From NCBI GenBank assembly GCA_964455375.1, contig CAYVXE010000069.1, forward strand, positions 1 through 23,159: DNA of 23,159 bases, written 5' to 3'. Source of the stretch: CAYVXE01 sp964455375. GTDB taxonomy: Bacteria > Zhuqueibacterota > Zhuqueibacteria > Oceanimicrobiales > Oceanimicrobiaceae. A program made the position numbers and the translations under genes. Each line of letters starts with the position of its first letter. The stretch's first letter is position 1. This document shows, one piece after another, positions 1 through 7,850 of this stretch. The notes beneath the pieces are model-generated. The model did not search any database. It saw only the letters and a program-made list of their open reading frames with translations, and was not told the DNA's origin.

Positions 1-116
1 TCTTAATATTTCCCGAACCAGTAAAACGCCAGATCCCACCTCCAATAAAAATTCAGTGGCACCACTATTCATCATTGAACTATATTCACATAATCGCAAC
101 TTTATTGTTATTTTAT

Positions 117-145
117 TTGTATATTAATTTAATTTATATTATAAT
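117..145 (+). promoter_or_regulatory. Candidate sigma-70-type promoter of the broken tyrosine phenol-lyase operon
   Basis: A TTGTAT box at 117-122 is followed after exactly 17 bases by a perfect TATAAT at 140-145. The predicted transcript start near 152 leaves about 56 bases before the ATG at 208. The region is very AT-rich, so chance matches are likely. The ribosome binding site and start codon directly downstream make a promoter here plausible. Confidence 0.4.
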
Positions 146-195
146 ATTCACCATTAAGGCATTGTTTTTTATTTTATTCAATACAATTGAAATTC

Positions 196-228
196 AGGAG
201 CGAGAAAATGCGACAACGTAAACGTTAG
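196..228 (+). promoter_or_regulatory. Ribosome binding site and orphan start codon (six-codon reading frame)
   Basis: AGGAG at 196-200 sits seven bases before an ATG at 208-210. This is the geometry of a real translation start, but the frame stops at TAG 226-228 after MRQRKR. Homology to tyrosine phenol-lyase begins at about 222 in a different frame. The simplest reading is that these are the original start signals of that gene and that the body of the gene between them was lost. A short inverted repeat, AACGT-AA-ACGTT at 215-226, sits at the junction. Confidence 0.5.
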
Positions 229-500
229 CTGCCGAAATATATCTCGATTCCGGTGTCCGCAGTATGGAACGCGGCGTGGTTTCCGCGGGTAGAAATAAAG
301 AGAACGGCGAACACAATTATCCAAAATTAGAATTGGTACGCCTGACGATTCCACGGCGTGTTTACACACAGGCACACATGGATGTCGTGGCGGAATCCAT
401 TGAGGAAGTCTATTTAAAACGCCATGAAATCCACGGACTGAAAATGGTTTACGAGCCGGAGTACCTGCGGTTTTTCCAGGCACGATTTGAGCAGCTTTAA
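222..500 (+). pseudogene. 3' remnant of tyrosine phenol-lyase / tryptophanase family gene
   Basis: The frame ending at TAA 498-500 encodes only the C-terminal ~92 residues of a beta-eliminating lyase (PLP-dependent tyrosine phenol-lyase or tryptophanase, normally about 460 residues). Visible family landmarks are GVRSMERG, VSAGRN, VRLTIPRRVYT, AHMDVV and YEP..LRFF.ARF near the end. The MERG/SAGRN/RRVYT version matches my memory of tyrosine phenol-lyase better than tryptophanase. Family similarity runs back to a TLAAEIY segment at 222-242, and an in-frame TAA lies at 219-221. The PLP lysine and the whole large domain are absent, so no activity is expected. The sequence upstream is AT-rich and non-coding. 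An in-frame ATG at 264 could start a 78-residue product, but it has no ribosome binding site. Either the gene suffered an internal deletion of about 1.1 kb, or the assembly dropped it. Confidence 0.8.
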
Positions 501-519
501 AAAAACAACTGAGACTAAG

Positions 520-990
520 ATGAATCTGGATAAAACCGATCGGAAAATATTAAATATTTTGCAAGCTAATGGCCGCATCACCAATGCCCAGCTCGCCGCG
601 GATATCGGCATTTCACCACCGGGAATGTTAGACCGGGTGAAACGCCTGGAAAATGCCGGTATCATTCAAAAATATGTCGCTCTGTTAGACCCGGAAAAAG
701 TGGAACACGGCACACTGGCCATGGTCACCGTTTCCCTGGCAATTCACCGTCTGCAGTCCATCGACCGCTTTACGGAAGAAATCAACAAACTGGATGAAGT
801 CCTGGAATGCTACCACATTACCGGCGCCGATGATTTTTTGCTAAAAGTAGCCGTGGGGAACATCCAGGAATATGAACATTTCGTCCTGCACAAACTAACG
901 CGCATACAGGGCGTAAATAAAATCAACACATCATTTATTCTCTCAACGGTGAAATATGACACACAATTTCATCTGAAAGAAATTGTTTAA
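520..990 (+). CDS. Lrp/AsnC family transcriptional regulator
   Basis: The 156-residue protein has the standard Lrp length. Residues 1-62 form the AsnC-type helix-turn-helix (LDKTDRKIL, QLAADIGIS, DRVKRLENAGII). Residues 65-150 form the RAM effector domain, with the usual YHITGADDFLLKV core at 98-110. Such proteins bind DNA as octamers or larger and sense amino acids. The ATG at 520 is preferred because the family starts at LDxTDxKIL; a TTG at 487 would add eleven atypical residues inside the previous gene. It lies 19 bases after the lyase remnant and 15 bases before the gamma-lyase gene, so it probably controls amino-acid breakdown by its own operon. The ribosome binding site is weak. Confidence 0.93.
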   Translation: MNLDKTDRKILNILQANGRITNAQLAADIGISPPGMLDRVKRLENAGIIQKYVALLDPEKVEHGTLAMVTVSLAIHRLQSIDRFTEEINKLDEVLECYHITGADDFLLKVAVGNIQEYEHFVLHKLTRIQGVNKINTSFILSTVKYDTQFHLKEIV

Positions 991-1004
991 AAAGAGGAGG
1001 AATC

Positions 1005-2189
1005 ATGACATTCGATCCGGCAAGTAACGTTCAGGATTTCCTCGTTTTCGGGGAATATGGGGGAGTCAACCCATCGGTGACCGATTCTTCAACGTTTACG
1101 TTTTTGAATCCGGAAACTATGAAAGAACTGTTCGACCATGAAATTGAAGGTTGCTTTTTGTACTCACGACACTGGAATCCGTCCACAAAATGTTTGGCCG
1201 ATGCTCTGGCAAGATTAGAAAACAGTGAAATGGCTCAGGTAACGTCTTCAGGAATGTCGGCCATCAGTTGTGCTATTTTGCAGCTTTGCGGCTGCGGTGA
1301 TGAAATTATTTCCAGTCGCACCATTTACGGCGGTACGTACGCCCTGTTTAAAAATTTCCTGCCAAAACTTGGCATCACGACCCATTTTGTCAATCCGCTT
1401 GACCATGAGGCCATTCGCAGCAAAATCAACAAAAACACCAAAGTCATTTACTGCGAATCCATGAGCAATCCGCTTCTCGGAATCGCTGATATTCCGGCGC
1501 TCAGCAAAATCGCACATGAACACGATTTAAAATTAATCGTGGACAACACATTCAGTCCTATGATTTTGTCACCCATTAACTTAGGCGCCGATATCGTTGT
1601 ACACAGCCTGACCAAATTCATTAACGGAACCAGCGACTGTGTGGCCGGATGCGTTTGTTCCAGCAAAGAGTTCATCGACCATTTGATGGATATCAATGCC
1701 GGCGCCTCCATGCTTTTAGGGCCGGTTCTGGACAGTATAAGAGCGGCCAGCATTTGGAAAAACCTGCACAGTCTGCACATCCGGATGCAGAAGCACAGTG
1801 CCAACGCCCTCTTTCTGGCCGAGAAGATCGAAAAAATGGGGTTTACCGTTTTTTATCCCGGATTGCCGTCTCATAAGCAACATCAAAAATTAAAGGAAAT
1901 GATGAATCCCGGGTACGGATTTGGCGGGATTCTGGCAGTTGATCTGGGAAATCACGAAGAGGCCAACCGCTGTATGGCCAAGCTACAGGATCTGAAAGTC
2001 GGTTATCTCGCCGTGAGTCTCGGCTATTTCAAAACATTGTTCAGTCTGCCCGGCAGCAGTACATCATCTGAAATACCGAAAGAGGAACAGGAGGAAATGG
2101 GTCTCAGCGACGGTCTGGTGCGCATTTCCATCGGTATCGACCAAGATATCGAACGGACGTTCGAACGAATTAAGCACTGCCTGGGCTAA
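1005..2189 (+). CDS. Cys/Met metabolism PLP-dependent enzyme, methionine gamma-lyase-like
   Basis: The 394-residue protein has the full length of the cystathionine gamma-synthase/gamma-lyase family. The PLP lysine is K204 in SLTKF. The phosphate-binding Y53 and R55 (YSR), the ring-stacking Y108 (IYGG), D180 in VDNTF and the substrate carboxylate arginine around R373 are all present. The residue that is Cys116 in classical methionine gamma-lyase is Gly110 here, so substrate choice (methionine, cystathionine or O-acetylhomoserine) is uncertain. Family members from Bacteroidota with the same FGEYGGVNPS start are usually annotated methionine gamma-lyase or trans-sulfuration enzyme. GAGGAGG precedes the ATG. 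The Lrp gene 15 bases upstream and the tyrosine phenol-lyase remnant fit a role in amino-acid degradation, releasing a 2-oxoacid, ammonia and a thiol. Confidence 0.88.
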   Translation: MTFDPASNVQDFLVFGEYGGVNPSVTDSSTFTFLNPETMKELFDHEIEGCFLYSRHWNPSTKCLADALARLENSEMAQVTSSGMSAISCAILQLCGCGDEIISSRTIYGGTYALFKNFLPKLGITTHFVNPLDHEAIRSKINKNTKVIYCESMSNPLLGIADIPALSKIAHEHDLKLIVDNTFSPMILSPINLGADIVVHSLTKFINGTSDCVAGCVCSSKEFIDHLMDINAGASMLLGPVLDSIRAASIWKNLHSLHIRMQKHSANALFLAEKIEKMGFTVFYPGLPSHKQHQKLKEMMNPGYGFGGILAVDLGNHEEANRCMAKLQDLKVGYLAVSLGYFKTLFSLPGSSTSSEIPKEEQEEMGLSDGLVRISIGIDQDIERTFERIKHCLG

Positions 2190-2345
2190 TGAAAATAACA
2201 TACGATGGACATGGACGTACATCGTACGTTGTTTCCAATTTTCCGGAAAACGCCAAAAATCCGGTACCTGCTACTGTCACCATGGCATTCATTCCGAATC
2301 CTGTAGTGGCCGGTTCGACATGACAAAACAAAAAAGACCTGTAGC

Positions 2346-2361
2346 GTGGGCTTTAGCCCGC
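2346..2361. repeat. Small REP-like GC hairpin
   Basis: GGGCT-TT-AGCCC with a T:G and a G:C pair outside gives a short GC-rich stem in the intergenic region after the gamma-lyase gene. AATGACAAAA follows it and ACATGACAAAA lies upstream. Motifs of the form GTAGCG-GGGCTTTAGCCCGC recur in intergenic DNA of many environmental bacteria; that statement is from memory. No T-tract follows, so it is not a typical intrinsic terminator. The rest of 2190-2620 holds an ACGTAC-ATC-GTACGT inverted repeat at 2215-2229 and the composite repeat listed separately. I see no gene there. Confidence 0.5.
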
Positions 2362-2426
2362 AATGACAAAACACGGCTTCGATGTGTAGTGTGTCTGTGC
2401 CCCTATCCTGCATGAGCATTTCATAA

Positions 2427-2549
2427 AACACCGAGGGTAACCGATGAGCACCGAAAAGCCGACACCAGCTAAACTTTATCCTTAGTGCTACTTTCATTCG
2501 AAGTCGAAACTTCCGGGCAAGTGTGTTCCAAAATAGAAATTTTGGAACA
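2427..2549. repeat. Composite dispersed repeat, copy 1 (ends in a perfect palindrome)
   Basis: The left part (about 2427-2458) carries AAACACCGAGGGT.ACCGA followed by CACCGAAAA. The right part carries TTCGAAGT.GAAA..TTCC and then an 11-bp perfect inverted repeat, TGTTCCAAAAT at 2524-2534 and ATTTTGGAACA at 2539-2549, around an AGAA loop. The same modules in the same order occur at 8286-8485, and part of the right end occurs at 7851-7869. This copy is shorter than copy 2, which has about 80 extra bases in the middle. No reading frame here resembles a protein. Confidence 0.75.
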
Positions 2550-2620
2550 AGAAGCAACATTGCCGAATTCGTCCCCGACCGGCGCCGCATCTAATTACAA
2601 AAGCAAAAGAAAGTTCTCAG

Positions 2621-3613
2621 TCAATCAGTAACCAGCTCAAACTTCGCTCTTATTTCTCCAACTTCAATTCCCACACAATTATGCAATACCGGATGGTAGT
2701 ACGACCATAATTGCTGCAATTCAGTATCGGAAATCAAATCCATTTGCTGAAGAATCTCCAGCAAAACGGCGGCGGAGACCCGCTTGTGGCCGTCTTCAAT
2801 TTTCAGAGCGATACCCAATGCTTGTTTTCCTTTCACGGCTAAACAGCGAACGCCTTCAGCGCCGACTTTGCTCACCATTCGCCCCTTCATCACACGCATT
2901 AAGTCGCTGTCGAATCGACCGGCTCCGGCAACCATTTCCGGATGCGAGGACATAATGTTAAAAACGTCCCGGGCAGTTTCAGTCTTCTCATCTGCAAGGC
3001 CGGCATACATCAGCGCCATATTTTTAATGGGCAGATAAAAAACCGGCGCACTGCAGCCGTCGACTCCGGTTTCGATTTCACTTTCAGGTAATCCGGAAAA
3101 CAGGGATATTTTTTCCTTGATGAGTTTTTGTACGGGATGAGATGTTTTAAGGTAGGTTTTCAGCGGCCAGTGTTTATACTTTGCCAGTGCCAACATGCCG
3201 GTGTGTTTGCCGGAGCAATTGTTGTAAATTGCTGTTTTCGGAAGACCCGTAAGCAGATGGTTTTTTGCACTTTTTCCGTGCATGGGCGGATGAAAACCGC
3301 ACTGTAAATCCGTAACCGTCAACCCCGTTTTTTGCAACAACTGCTCAACCATCTGAATATGAAACGGCTCGCCATTATGCGACGCCATGATGACAGCAAG
3401 CTCTTCTTCCATAAAACCAAAATGTTCCACGGCGCCACTCTCGAGAAGCGGCATCACCTGAAACGGTTTGGCCGCCGAACGCATGTAGGTTTTGGTTTGC
3501 GGCTTCCCCAAACCGGCGAGCAACTCACCATCCGGCGCCACCACTGCAACATGGCCGTAATGACAACTTTCAATACGCCCGCTGCGGTAAACTTCTGCAA
3601 CGATCTCACACAA
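2621..3613 (-). CDS. Asparaginase II family protein (Rhizobium-type L-asparaginase)
   Basis: The 330-residue protein covers the whole asparaginase II family (PF06089), which hydrolyses L-asparagine to aspartate and ammonia and is unrelated to E. coli AnsA/AnsB. Residues matching the catalytic set described for the Rhizobium etli enzyme are visible: S46 and K49 in RSAAKP, S78 in ASHNGE, and the metal-site cysteines and lysine C133 and K136 (NCSGKH) and C187 (DGCSAP). No signal peptide is seen, so it is cytoplasmic. No ATG fits the start; TTG at 3613 is used because the family N-terminus begins here and GGAAG lies upstream. It is 29 bases downstream of pdxJ on the same strand and is probably the last gene of that operon. 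Confidence 0.9.
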   Translation of the reverse strand: MCEIVAEVYRSGRIESCHYGHVAVVAPDGELLAGLGKPQTKTYMRSAAKPFQVMPLLESGAVEHFGFMEEELAVIMASHNGEPFHIQMVEQLLQKTGLTVTDLQCGFHPPMHGKSAKNHLLTGLPKTAIYNNCSGKHTGMLALAKYKHWPLKTYLKTSHPVQKLIKEKISLFSGLPESEIETGVDGCSAPVFYLPIKNMALMYAGLADEKTETARDVFNIMSSHPEMVAGAGRFDSDLMRVMKGRMVSKVGAEGVRCLAVKGKQALGIALKIEDGHKRVSAAVLLEILQQMDLISDTELQQLWSYYHPVLHNCVGIEVGEIRAKFELVTD

Positions 3614-3642
3614 ATCTTTTCTTCCGGTTAGTGAACGCTTTT

Positions 3643-4362
3643 TTACCCGAGGCGGATAATATCCAGCATTTCACGGACCGCCCGTTCCATGCCCACCATC
3701 ACCGCTTTTGCGATAATGGAATGACCGATGTTCAACTCTTCAATCTGGTCAATATCCAAAATATCCCTGACATTTTGATAATCCAATCCATGACCGGCGC
3801 TCACGCCCAGCCCGAGTTTTTCCGCAGCCATAGCCAGGGAACGAATTTTTTCAAGTTCATCCATCACCGCCCCCATATCGTCGGCGTTCGCATATCTTCC
3901 GGTGTGCAACTCCACATAATCCGCTCCACAACGGGCAGACGACTTTATCTGTTGAATATCCGGGTCGATGAACAATGACACAACAATATTGTGCGAACGT
4001 AGTTGTTTCACCACTTCTTCAATCCAATCGTAGTTTGCAGTGACATCGAGACCGCCTTCCGTGGTGATTTCTTCCCGCTTTTCCGGAACGATGGTCACCA
4101 TGTCAGGCACCACCTCCGTGGCAATTCGTACCATTTCGTCGGTGGCAGCCATTTCCAGGTTCAAATGTGTTTTCACAATTTCTTTCAGCAAATACAAATC
4201 TTTATCCTTTATATGCCTGCGGTCTTCCCGCAAATGACAGACAATTCCATCGGCACCGGCCATTTCAGCAGCGATTGCCCCGGCCACCGGATCCGGCAAT
4301 TTCCCTCTTCGGGCTTCGCGCACCGTGGCTATATGATCGACATTCACACCTAAGCGTATCAT
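3643..4362 (-). CDS. pdxJ: Pyridoxine 5'-phosphate synthase
   Basis: PdxJ condenses 1-deoxy-D-xylulose 5-phosphate with 3-amino-2-oxopropyl phosphate in the last ring-forming step of DXP-dependent vitamin B6 synthesis. The 239-residue protein has the full family length. Diagnostic motifs are NVDHIATVREAR (7-18), HLREDRRHI (43-51), NLEMA around E70, VPEKREE (92-98), SAGHGLDY, and the phosphate-binding ELNIGHSIIAKAV near the C-terminus. The ATG overlaps the stop of the upstream deacetylase gene in an ATGA, and the GGAGG nine bases before it lies inside that gene's last codons. The two are therefore translationally coupled. PLP supply fits the PLP enzyme nearby, though that operon is on the other strand. 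Confidence 0.97.
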   Translation of the reverse strand: MIRLGVNVDHIATVREARRGKLPDPVAGAIAAEMAGADGIVCHLREDRRHIKDKDLYLLKEIVKTHLNLEMAATDEMVRIATEVVPDMVTIVPEKREEITTEGGLDVTANYDWIEEVVKQLRSHNIVVSLFIDPDIQQIKSSARCGADYVELHTGRYANADDMGAVMDELEKIRSLAMAAEKLGLGVSAGHGLDYQNVRDILDIDQIEELNIGHSIIAKAVMVGMERAVREMLDIIRLG

Positions 4363-5483
4363 TTTTTATTTTCCTCCTTCATTATTTCTGAGATGGTTAC
4401 AAATTGAAAACCGCGTTGTTCAAATTTAGGCAACTCCTCTTTTAAGACAGACAATGTCACCTCGTGGGGATGACCGATTCCTATCGCGTAGCCTTTTTTT
4501 ACCGCCATTTCAGCCAACGTATTTAACTGCTGCCGAACAAATGGTTCCTCCTGAATCGAATCAAGAAATGCATTATTATAACCGCAGCTTAGCTTCTTTT
4601 TTTTCGCAATGTCATAGGCAATTGATTTTTTACTGGTGCGGCTGTCCAGAAAAAAATATTGATGCTTTTTGAGTTCATCCATCACCACGCCCATCATTTT
4701 TTTATCCGTTGTGGCCAGCGACCCTTTATGATTATTCGCACCACGTGCAAAAGGCACCGCATTTAAACTTCGCCGTACTCTTTTTCGAATTTCATTCGCC
4801 TCCATTTTCGTTAATAAAATATAGTCATCTTTTTTATAGTTACCGTTCTCCGGTTGCATCGGTAAATGCAACAACACCTCCCTGCCATTTTCATGCGCAA
4901 GAGCGGCAATTTTTTTTGAGTAGGTTAATCCTGGCAAAACAGACAGCGTAATGGTCTGTGGCAAATCGATAAATTCCCGAATATCTGATGAAAGTGCGTA
5001 CCCGAAATCATCAATCACAATGGCAATCTTTCCTGCCGATCTATGCAATTCGGGATCCTTTACCAAATGTACCCGAACTACCGATTTGCCGCCGTAACCG
5101 ATTTCAACTTTCATATCGGTACCATCCGGATTTGATTTTGCCTTGAGCACGTTTCCGCCAAGTTGCTTAAATTTATCCAAAAGGGCAACGTAAGGTACCA
5201 CCATTGGCAAATCAGCAGGAATCCTAACTTTCTTATCCCGGCTATCGCCGGAAATCCAATCCATACGAATATCATAATTTAACAATACATCGTAAATGCT
5301 GAATCGCAGTGCTTCCTGTTGTTCCGTTGACGTCGTAGTAACAGCTTTGGTCACCGTTTTATGGGGCACTACTATGAGATACGCCTGTACCGACCCAAGG
5401 ATTACAAAGAGTCCTGAAAGCAGCCAAAATAAATTTCTTTTCCATCTCGGAATAATCGGGGTTTTTCGTTTTACATGTTTCAT
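4359..5483 (-). CDS. Divergent polysaccharide deacetylase family protein, membrane-anchored
   Basis: The 374-residue protein belongs to the divergent polysaccharide deacetylase family (PF04748, YibQ-like). A basic N-terminus (1-16) is followed by one membrane segment at about 17-40, so the rest is periplasmic. A linker domain spans about 55-145. The NodB-like barrel starts at KIAIVIDDFGY, with the D158-D159 pair. LLHLPMQP (204-211), GANNHKGS with H252, LDSRTS (279-284) and GIGHPHE near 350 follow. Substrate is not known for most of the family; peptidoglycan or an exopolysaccharide is likely, and some members may lack activity. It lies 21 bases after the lipoprotein gene and overlaps pdxJ by four bases. 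Confidence 0.9.
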   Translation of the reverse strand: MKHVKRKTPIIPRWKRNLFWLLSGLFVILGSVQAYLIVVPHKTVTKAVTTTSTEQQEALRFSIYDVLLNYDIRMDWISGDSRDKKVRIPADLPMVVPYVALLDKFKQLGGNVLKAKSNPDGTDMKVEIGYGGKSVVRVHLVKDPELHRSAGKIAIVIDDFGYALSSDIREFIDLPQTITLSVLPGLTYSKKIAALAHENGREVLLHLPMQPENGNYKKDDYILLTKMEANEIRKRVRRSLNAVPFARGANNHKGSLATTDKKMMGVVMDELKKHQYFFLDSRTSKKSIAYDIAKKKKLSCGYNNAFLDSIQEEPFVRQQLNTLAEMAVKKGYAIGIGHPHEVTLSVLKEELPKFEQRGFQFVTISEIMKEENKK

Positions 5484-5504
5484 ATATTTAAGGAATAATC
5501 ACGT

Positions 5505-6095
5505 CTATTGAAAAAATGCTTTCAAATCGCTCCATGAGGGATCTGTACCATTGCCAAAATCTTCCCATTTATCAATTGCCCAGTCACCGGTCTCGTTGCG
5601 TTCCAATTGGAATCTGGCCTGACCTCTGTAAACAACAGGAACACTTTCATTCTGCCTCGTGTGATGAAACGTCAGGGTGTAATCCTGTGTAAAGGTTGCT
5701 GTATCCTGCAAAATAACCGGGGTCTCGGATTCCACGAATCGCAAACTGTGCAGAGAGTCCGCTGGTGTTGCCTGAAACAACTGAAACAAATAACGCCTTT
5801 CATCCGATAGACTCCAGTTCAAAAACGTTCCCGGTTGGGTTGTCGCCACAGCCGGATCAGGAACAAACAAAAACCGTTTTGCGGAACGGCTGCTATCCAC
5901 AAAACTGCGAATATAATTTTCAACATTCCTTTCAGCGATAGAAATTTGTAGATTTAAAAAGACGTCCTCTGGACTGTTGGGCGTAAAAAATGTCGAGTTA
6001 TTCTCTTCCGGGAGCTCGGGTGTACGGGTTGTGAACGGATTTTCGCAGGCGAAAGAAGAGAGCAAAAACACAATAGACATAAAAAATAGTAACAT
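5505..6095 (-). CDS. Predicted lipoprotein of unknown function
   Basis: I do not recognise a named family. The 196-residue product starts with a hydrophobic stretch (1-16) ending in SFAC, a loose lipobox with Cys17 as the likely lipidated residue. It continues C-E-N-P-F-T-T-R-x-P-E, a start I associate with short secreted proteins of FCB-group bacteria. The remainder (about 45-190) looks like one alpha+beta domain: helices with PEDVFLNLQ and ERNVENYI first, then strands ending in GDWAIDKWEDF. That pattern resembles SnoaL/NTF2-like folds, but this is inference. It heads the transcription unit that continues into the deacetylase 21 bases later, which suggests an envelope role. The 96 bases between it and fxsA should hold divergent promoters. 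Confidence 0.75.
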   Translation of the reverse strand: MLLFFMSIVFLLSSFACENPFTTRTPELPEENNSTFFTPNSPEDVFLNLQISIAERNVENYIRSFVDSSRSAKRFLFVPDPAVATTQPGTFLNWSLSDERRYLFQLFQATPADSLHSLRFVESETPVILQDTATFTQDYTLTFHHTRQNESVPVVYRGQARFQLERNETGDWAIDKWEDFGNGTDPSWSDLKAFFQ

Positions 6096-6191
6096 GACAA
6101 AATCGATACTCTTTGTTATTTATTCGAAACTTTCTTACATTCTTCGCATAAAACAGATAATGGTGTTGAAAACTTAACCAGGCATTAAAAT

Positions 6192-6593
6192 ATGTTTTTA
6201 CGCTTAATCATTCTTTTCACGCTCATACCTCTATTTGAACTGATGCTGCTCATCAAAGTCGGAGAGCAAATCGGTACGCTGAATACCATCGCCATCGTCA
6301 TTTTGACCGGAGTTGTCGGCGCCGGTCTGGCACGAGCTCAGGGCTTTGGAATTATTTCAAAAATTCAGCAGGAACTGCAAAACGGGCAAATTCCCGGTGA
6401 AAGTCTCATCGACGGCGTCATGGTGCTTGCCGGCGCTCTGCTGCTTCTCACCCCGGGTCTCATAACCGATAGTATCGGATTTTGTTTTCTCCTGCCCGCA
6501 ACCAGAAAGCTACTAAAAAAATATATAAAATCTTATTTCCAAAGAAAAATTAACACCGATGAGATTCACGCAAACTATACGGTTGAAAAATAA
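6192..6593 (+). CDS. fxsA: FxsA family membrane protein
   Basis: The 133-residue protein is a small inner-membrane protein of the FxsA family (PF04186), named for suppression of F exclusion of phage T7 when overexpressed in E. coli. Its normal role is unclear. Typical features are PLFELMLLIKVGE in the first membrane segment, a second segment at about 29-47 ending GAGLARAQG, the loop LQNGQIPGESLIDGVM, and a third hydrophobic region with LLLTPGLITDSIGF and LLPATRKL. The C-terminus (107-133) is charged and cytoplasmic. It is alone on the plus strand between two minus-strand units. The 182 bases after it (6594-6775) contain no clear gene or strong terminator. Confidence 0.93.
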   Translation: MFLRLIILFTLIPLFELMLLIKVGEQIGTLNTIAIVILTGVVGAGLARAQGFGIISKIQQELQNGQIPGESLIDGVMVLAGALLLLTPGLITDSIGFCFLLPATRKLLKKYIKSYFQRKINTDEIHANYTVEK

Positions 6594-6775
6594 GTGTTAA
6601 TTCCGGGTAGAATATAGAAGGTTGGACGGTTATTTTCAAGGGATATTTTGTTTGCGCTTTATCGAATTTGACCCAACCCCATGCGTCCAGCCCCAAAGCA
6701 TATCCTGAAAACAGGAAAAACAAAACCTGAGTCACTCACAAACCATTTTTTCAGAAAAAAAACCAGATAAAAAAA

Positions 6776-7420
6776 TTAGTGATCGTCGAAAAAATAATTT
6801 TTTTCTCCGGCCTTTACAGGAACATCAAGACGGTTTTCCTGGGGTGGTAAAGGACAGTTAAAGCCTTTTTTGCCGTAAGCACAAGAGGGGTTAAAGGCCA
6901 TATTAAAATCTATTGTATACGTATTATTTGCCGTTTCTTTGAAATCAAGATAACGCCCGCCGGGATACGATTCCTTCCCCGTGGTCGCATCCAGAAACGG
7001 AACAAAAAGATAATTCGGATGTGATTCTTGTACATCAAGAAGTTTGTACACTTGAAGGACACAGGGCATATTTTCCATCTGAAAATTAAAATAGCCGTAC
7101 TTAAGCGCCTCTCTTTCCACGCCGAGGCTGGTCATCATTCTAATAACGCGTGGATGAGGATATTTGTGCAGATTAGTATTAAATCGATACGTCAGGTTTA
7201 CCGGAAAATACTTTAGCCCTTGAAACTCTTTTTTATGCTCATCGGGAATTGGAGAAAGCACGCTTTTTTTGTATGAACGATTTTTATAGCGCCGGTGGTT
7301 CTGAATTTTTTCTATGATCTTTGTATCATCTTCCGATATTGAACCGCAACTTCCAAATTGAGAGGCCAGAAAAAGGCAAACGAAACAACCAAAAAGTTTT
7401 TTCCACTGATGCTTGTTCAT
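6776..7420 (-). CDS. DUF1684 domain-containing predicted lipoprotein
   Basis: The 214-residue protein matches the DUF1684 family (PF07920), whose function is unknown. Family landmarks are the SPIP / EFQGLKYFPVN entry (about 57-77), FVPFLDATTGKESYPGGRYLD (about 145-165), and the cysteine-rich finish FN.AFNPSCAYGKKGFNCPLPP followed by ENRLDVPVKAGEK. The N-terminus has a basic start, a hydrophobic core and FGSC at 22-25, so Cys25 is a plausible lipidation site. Family members are often fused or adjacent to FHA or sulphatase-like proteins, but none is present here. It lies 42 bases downstream of the cupin gene on the same strand, so the two may be co-transcribed. Confidence 0.85.
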   Translation of the reverse strand: MNKHQWKKLFGCFVCLFLASQFGSCGSISEDDTKIIEKIQNHRRYKNRSYKKSVLSPIPDEHKKEFQGLKYFPVNLTYRFNTNLHKYPHPRVIRMMTSLGVEREALKYGYFNFQMENMPCVLQVYKLLDVQESHPNYLFVPFLDATTGKESYPGGRYLDFKETANNTYTIDFNMAFNPSCAYGKKGFNCPLPPQENRLDVPVKAGEKNYFFDDH

Positions 7421-7462
7421 AATACTGTTTCCAACAAAAATATTTTGCCTTTTATTTCCGCC

Positions 7463-7813
7463 TCAATCACATTTTTCGGGTGTCGGGATCAGGCACAGAA
7501 ACCGCAATGGTTTATCGCCCTTGTTGCGGAATTGATGTTTTTCGTTTGGTTCAACAAAAATTACGTCCCCGGCCTCAAAAGGGTGCTCTTTTTGTTCACC
7601 CTGTAGTGCGCCCTCACCTTCCAAAACAAACACCTCATGTTCATAATTGTGGAAATGAAATGGGGTATGCCCACCCGGCTCAACCGTAAACATTCGCATA
7701 GCAAAGTTCCTTGCACCGTCTTGCTCGGAAATAAGCAGGCGCATTTTGGCGTCTTTTGTACCTTCCATGGTCACCGTATTCTCATCTATTTCCCGGTAGT
7801 TTTTTACTTTCAT
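7463..7813 (-). CDS. Single-domain cupin protein
   Basis: The 116-residue protein is one cupin barrel (Cupin_2, PF07883). Motif 1 supplies probable metal ligands H53, H55 and an acidic residue at E60 (HFHNYEHE, then FVLEGEG). Motif 2 (AGDVIFVEPNEKHQFRN) supplies H93. The substrate cannot be read from sequence; such proteins may be enzymes, metal sensors or small-molecule binders. AGGAGGG lies about six bases before the ATG, one of the best ribosome binding sites in the window. Upstream, at 7851-7864, the end of a dispersed repeat carries a sigma-54-like box. Confidence 0.88.
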   Translation of the reverse strand: MKVKNYREIDENTVTMEGTKDAKMRLLISEQDGARNFAMRMFTVEPGGHTPFHFHNYEHEVFVLEGEGALQGEQKEHPFEAGDVIFVEPNEKHQFRNKGDKPLRFLCLIPTPEKCD

Positions 7814-7850
7814 ACAACCCTCCTGAAATCAAATTTTATGTATACTGTTT

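Noticed and set aside
57..71. Possible sigma-54 promoter: TGGCAC at 57-62
   Set aside because: The expected TTGC at the -12 position reads TTCA, lacking the essential GC. The TGGCAC is part of a small AGTGG/CCACT inverted repeat.
2186..2590. Open frame of 134 codons on the minus strand
   Set aside because: It lies over hairpins and the composite repeat, has a Cys/Arg-rich random composition and resembles no family.
6550..6735. Minus-strand frame of 61 codons between fxsA and the DUF1684 gene
   Set aside because: It overlaps the 3' end of fxsA, has no ribosome binding site and no recognisable motif. A short aromatic-rich stretch looks protein-like but is not enough to call a gene remnant.
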